DNA of 13,219 nucleotides from Pontimonas sp964350865 (GTDB lineage: Bacteria; Actinomycetota; Actinomycetes; Actinomycetales; Microbacteriaceae). Position numbers and translations under genes: made by a program. Below the pieces are notes generated by a model. It saw nothing but the letters and a program-made list of their open reading frames with translations. It did no database searches and was not told where the DNA came from. The first letter of the stretch is position 1, and every line of letters starts with the position of its first letter. The stretch lies in contig CAYGLJ010000029.1 of assembly GCA_964350865.1 (NCBI GenBank), positions 1 to 13,219 on the forward strand, read 5' to 3'. Below, one piece after another: positions 13,167 through 13,219 of this stretch.

Positions 13167-13219
13167 TAGGGCGGACGGGACTTGAACCCGTGACCGACGG
13201 ATTATGAGTTCGGTGCCTA
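13167..13219 (-). tRNA. tRNA with CAU anticodon, probably Met; 5' part beyond the window
   Basis: On the minus strand a perfect T arm (ACGGG/CCCGT, 13175-13191, loop TTCAAGT) is followed by the acceptor 3' strand CCGCCCT (13168-13174) and discriminator A at 13167; CCA is not encoded. The anticodon loop CTCATAA (13202-13208) gives anticodon CAU. The D arm and acceptor 5' strand are cut off. Read as drawn, the anticodon stem CCGAA/TCCGT has two mismatches. Elongator Met is the likeliest identity; Ile2 (lysidine-modified CAU) cannot be excluded. Confidence 0.8.

Noticed and set aside
1..13219. CRISPR arrays, insertion sequences, transposase or phage genes
   Set aside because: No regularly spaced direct repeats, terminal inverted repeats with a transposase, or phage proteins were seen on either strand.

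Overview
This window looks like chromosomal DNA from an aquatic actinobacterium, most likely a Microbacteriaceae-type organism. Supporting signs are a DUF3145 protein (an actinobacterial family), GTG starts, a start with leaderless-type promoter spacing, U-poor terminator hairpins, moderately high GC, and a heliorhodopsin, which is common in freshwater and marine actinobacteria. Genus-level placement is not possible from this sequence alone.

Layout. (1) 1-1048: 3' part of fabF (3-oxoacyl-ACP synthase II). (2) 1091-6379: a tightly packed plus-strand operon of a TetR repressor, an MMPL/RND-type transporter and a YhgE/Pip membrane protein. It is headed by a perfect palindrome that is a good candidate for the TetR operator. 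The MMPL protein carries an extra C-terminal domain of about 225 residues that reads as an ABC-transporter ATPase fold stripped of its Walker A, Walker B and H-loop residues. YhgE is interrupted by a 100-N assembly gap inside its glycine heptad repeats. (3) 6376-6879: DUF3145, convergent with yhgE and sharing a CTAG stop. (4) 7007-8627, minus strand: a heliorhodopsin gene followed after 4 nt by a DUF1684 gene. (5) 8730-9406, minus strand: a vapBC toxin-antitoxin pair with an AT-rich palindromic operator candidate. (6) 9582-10658: a membrane fatty-acid desaturase. (7) 10858-12249: a DEAD-box RNA helicase behind a 199-nt leader rich in inverted repeats. (8) 12258-12310: two back-to-back terminator hairpins. 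(9) 12307-13110, minus strand: a TspO/MBR-like membrane protein. (10) 13167-13219, minus strand: the 3' part of a tRNA with a CAU anticodon, cut by the window end.

How the genes fit together. FabF, the desaturase and probably the MMPL transporter act on fatty acids or envelope lipids. The TetR-MMPL-YhgE block appears to be a self-contained, repressor-controlled envelope export unit; its lack of a catalytically intact ABC partner and the presence of a degenerate one fused to MMPL are the most unusual things here. Heliorhodopsin is a light-sensing retinal protein that does not look like a pump, and its close-coupled DUF1684 neighbour is a candidate functional partner. The desaturase and DEAD-box helicase are both of the kind often induced by cold, although nothing in the sequence proves co-regulation.
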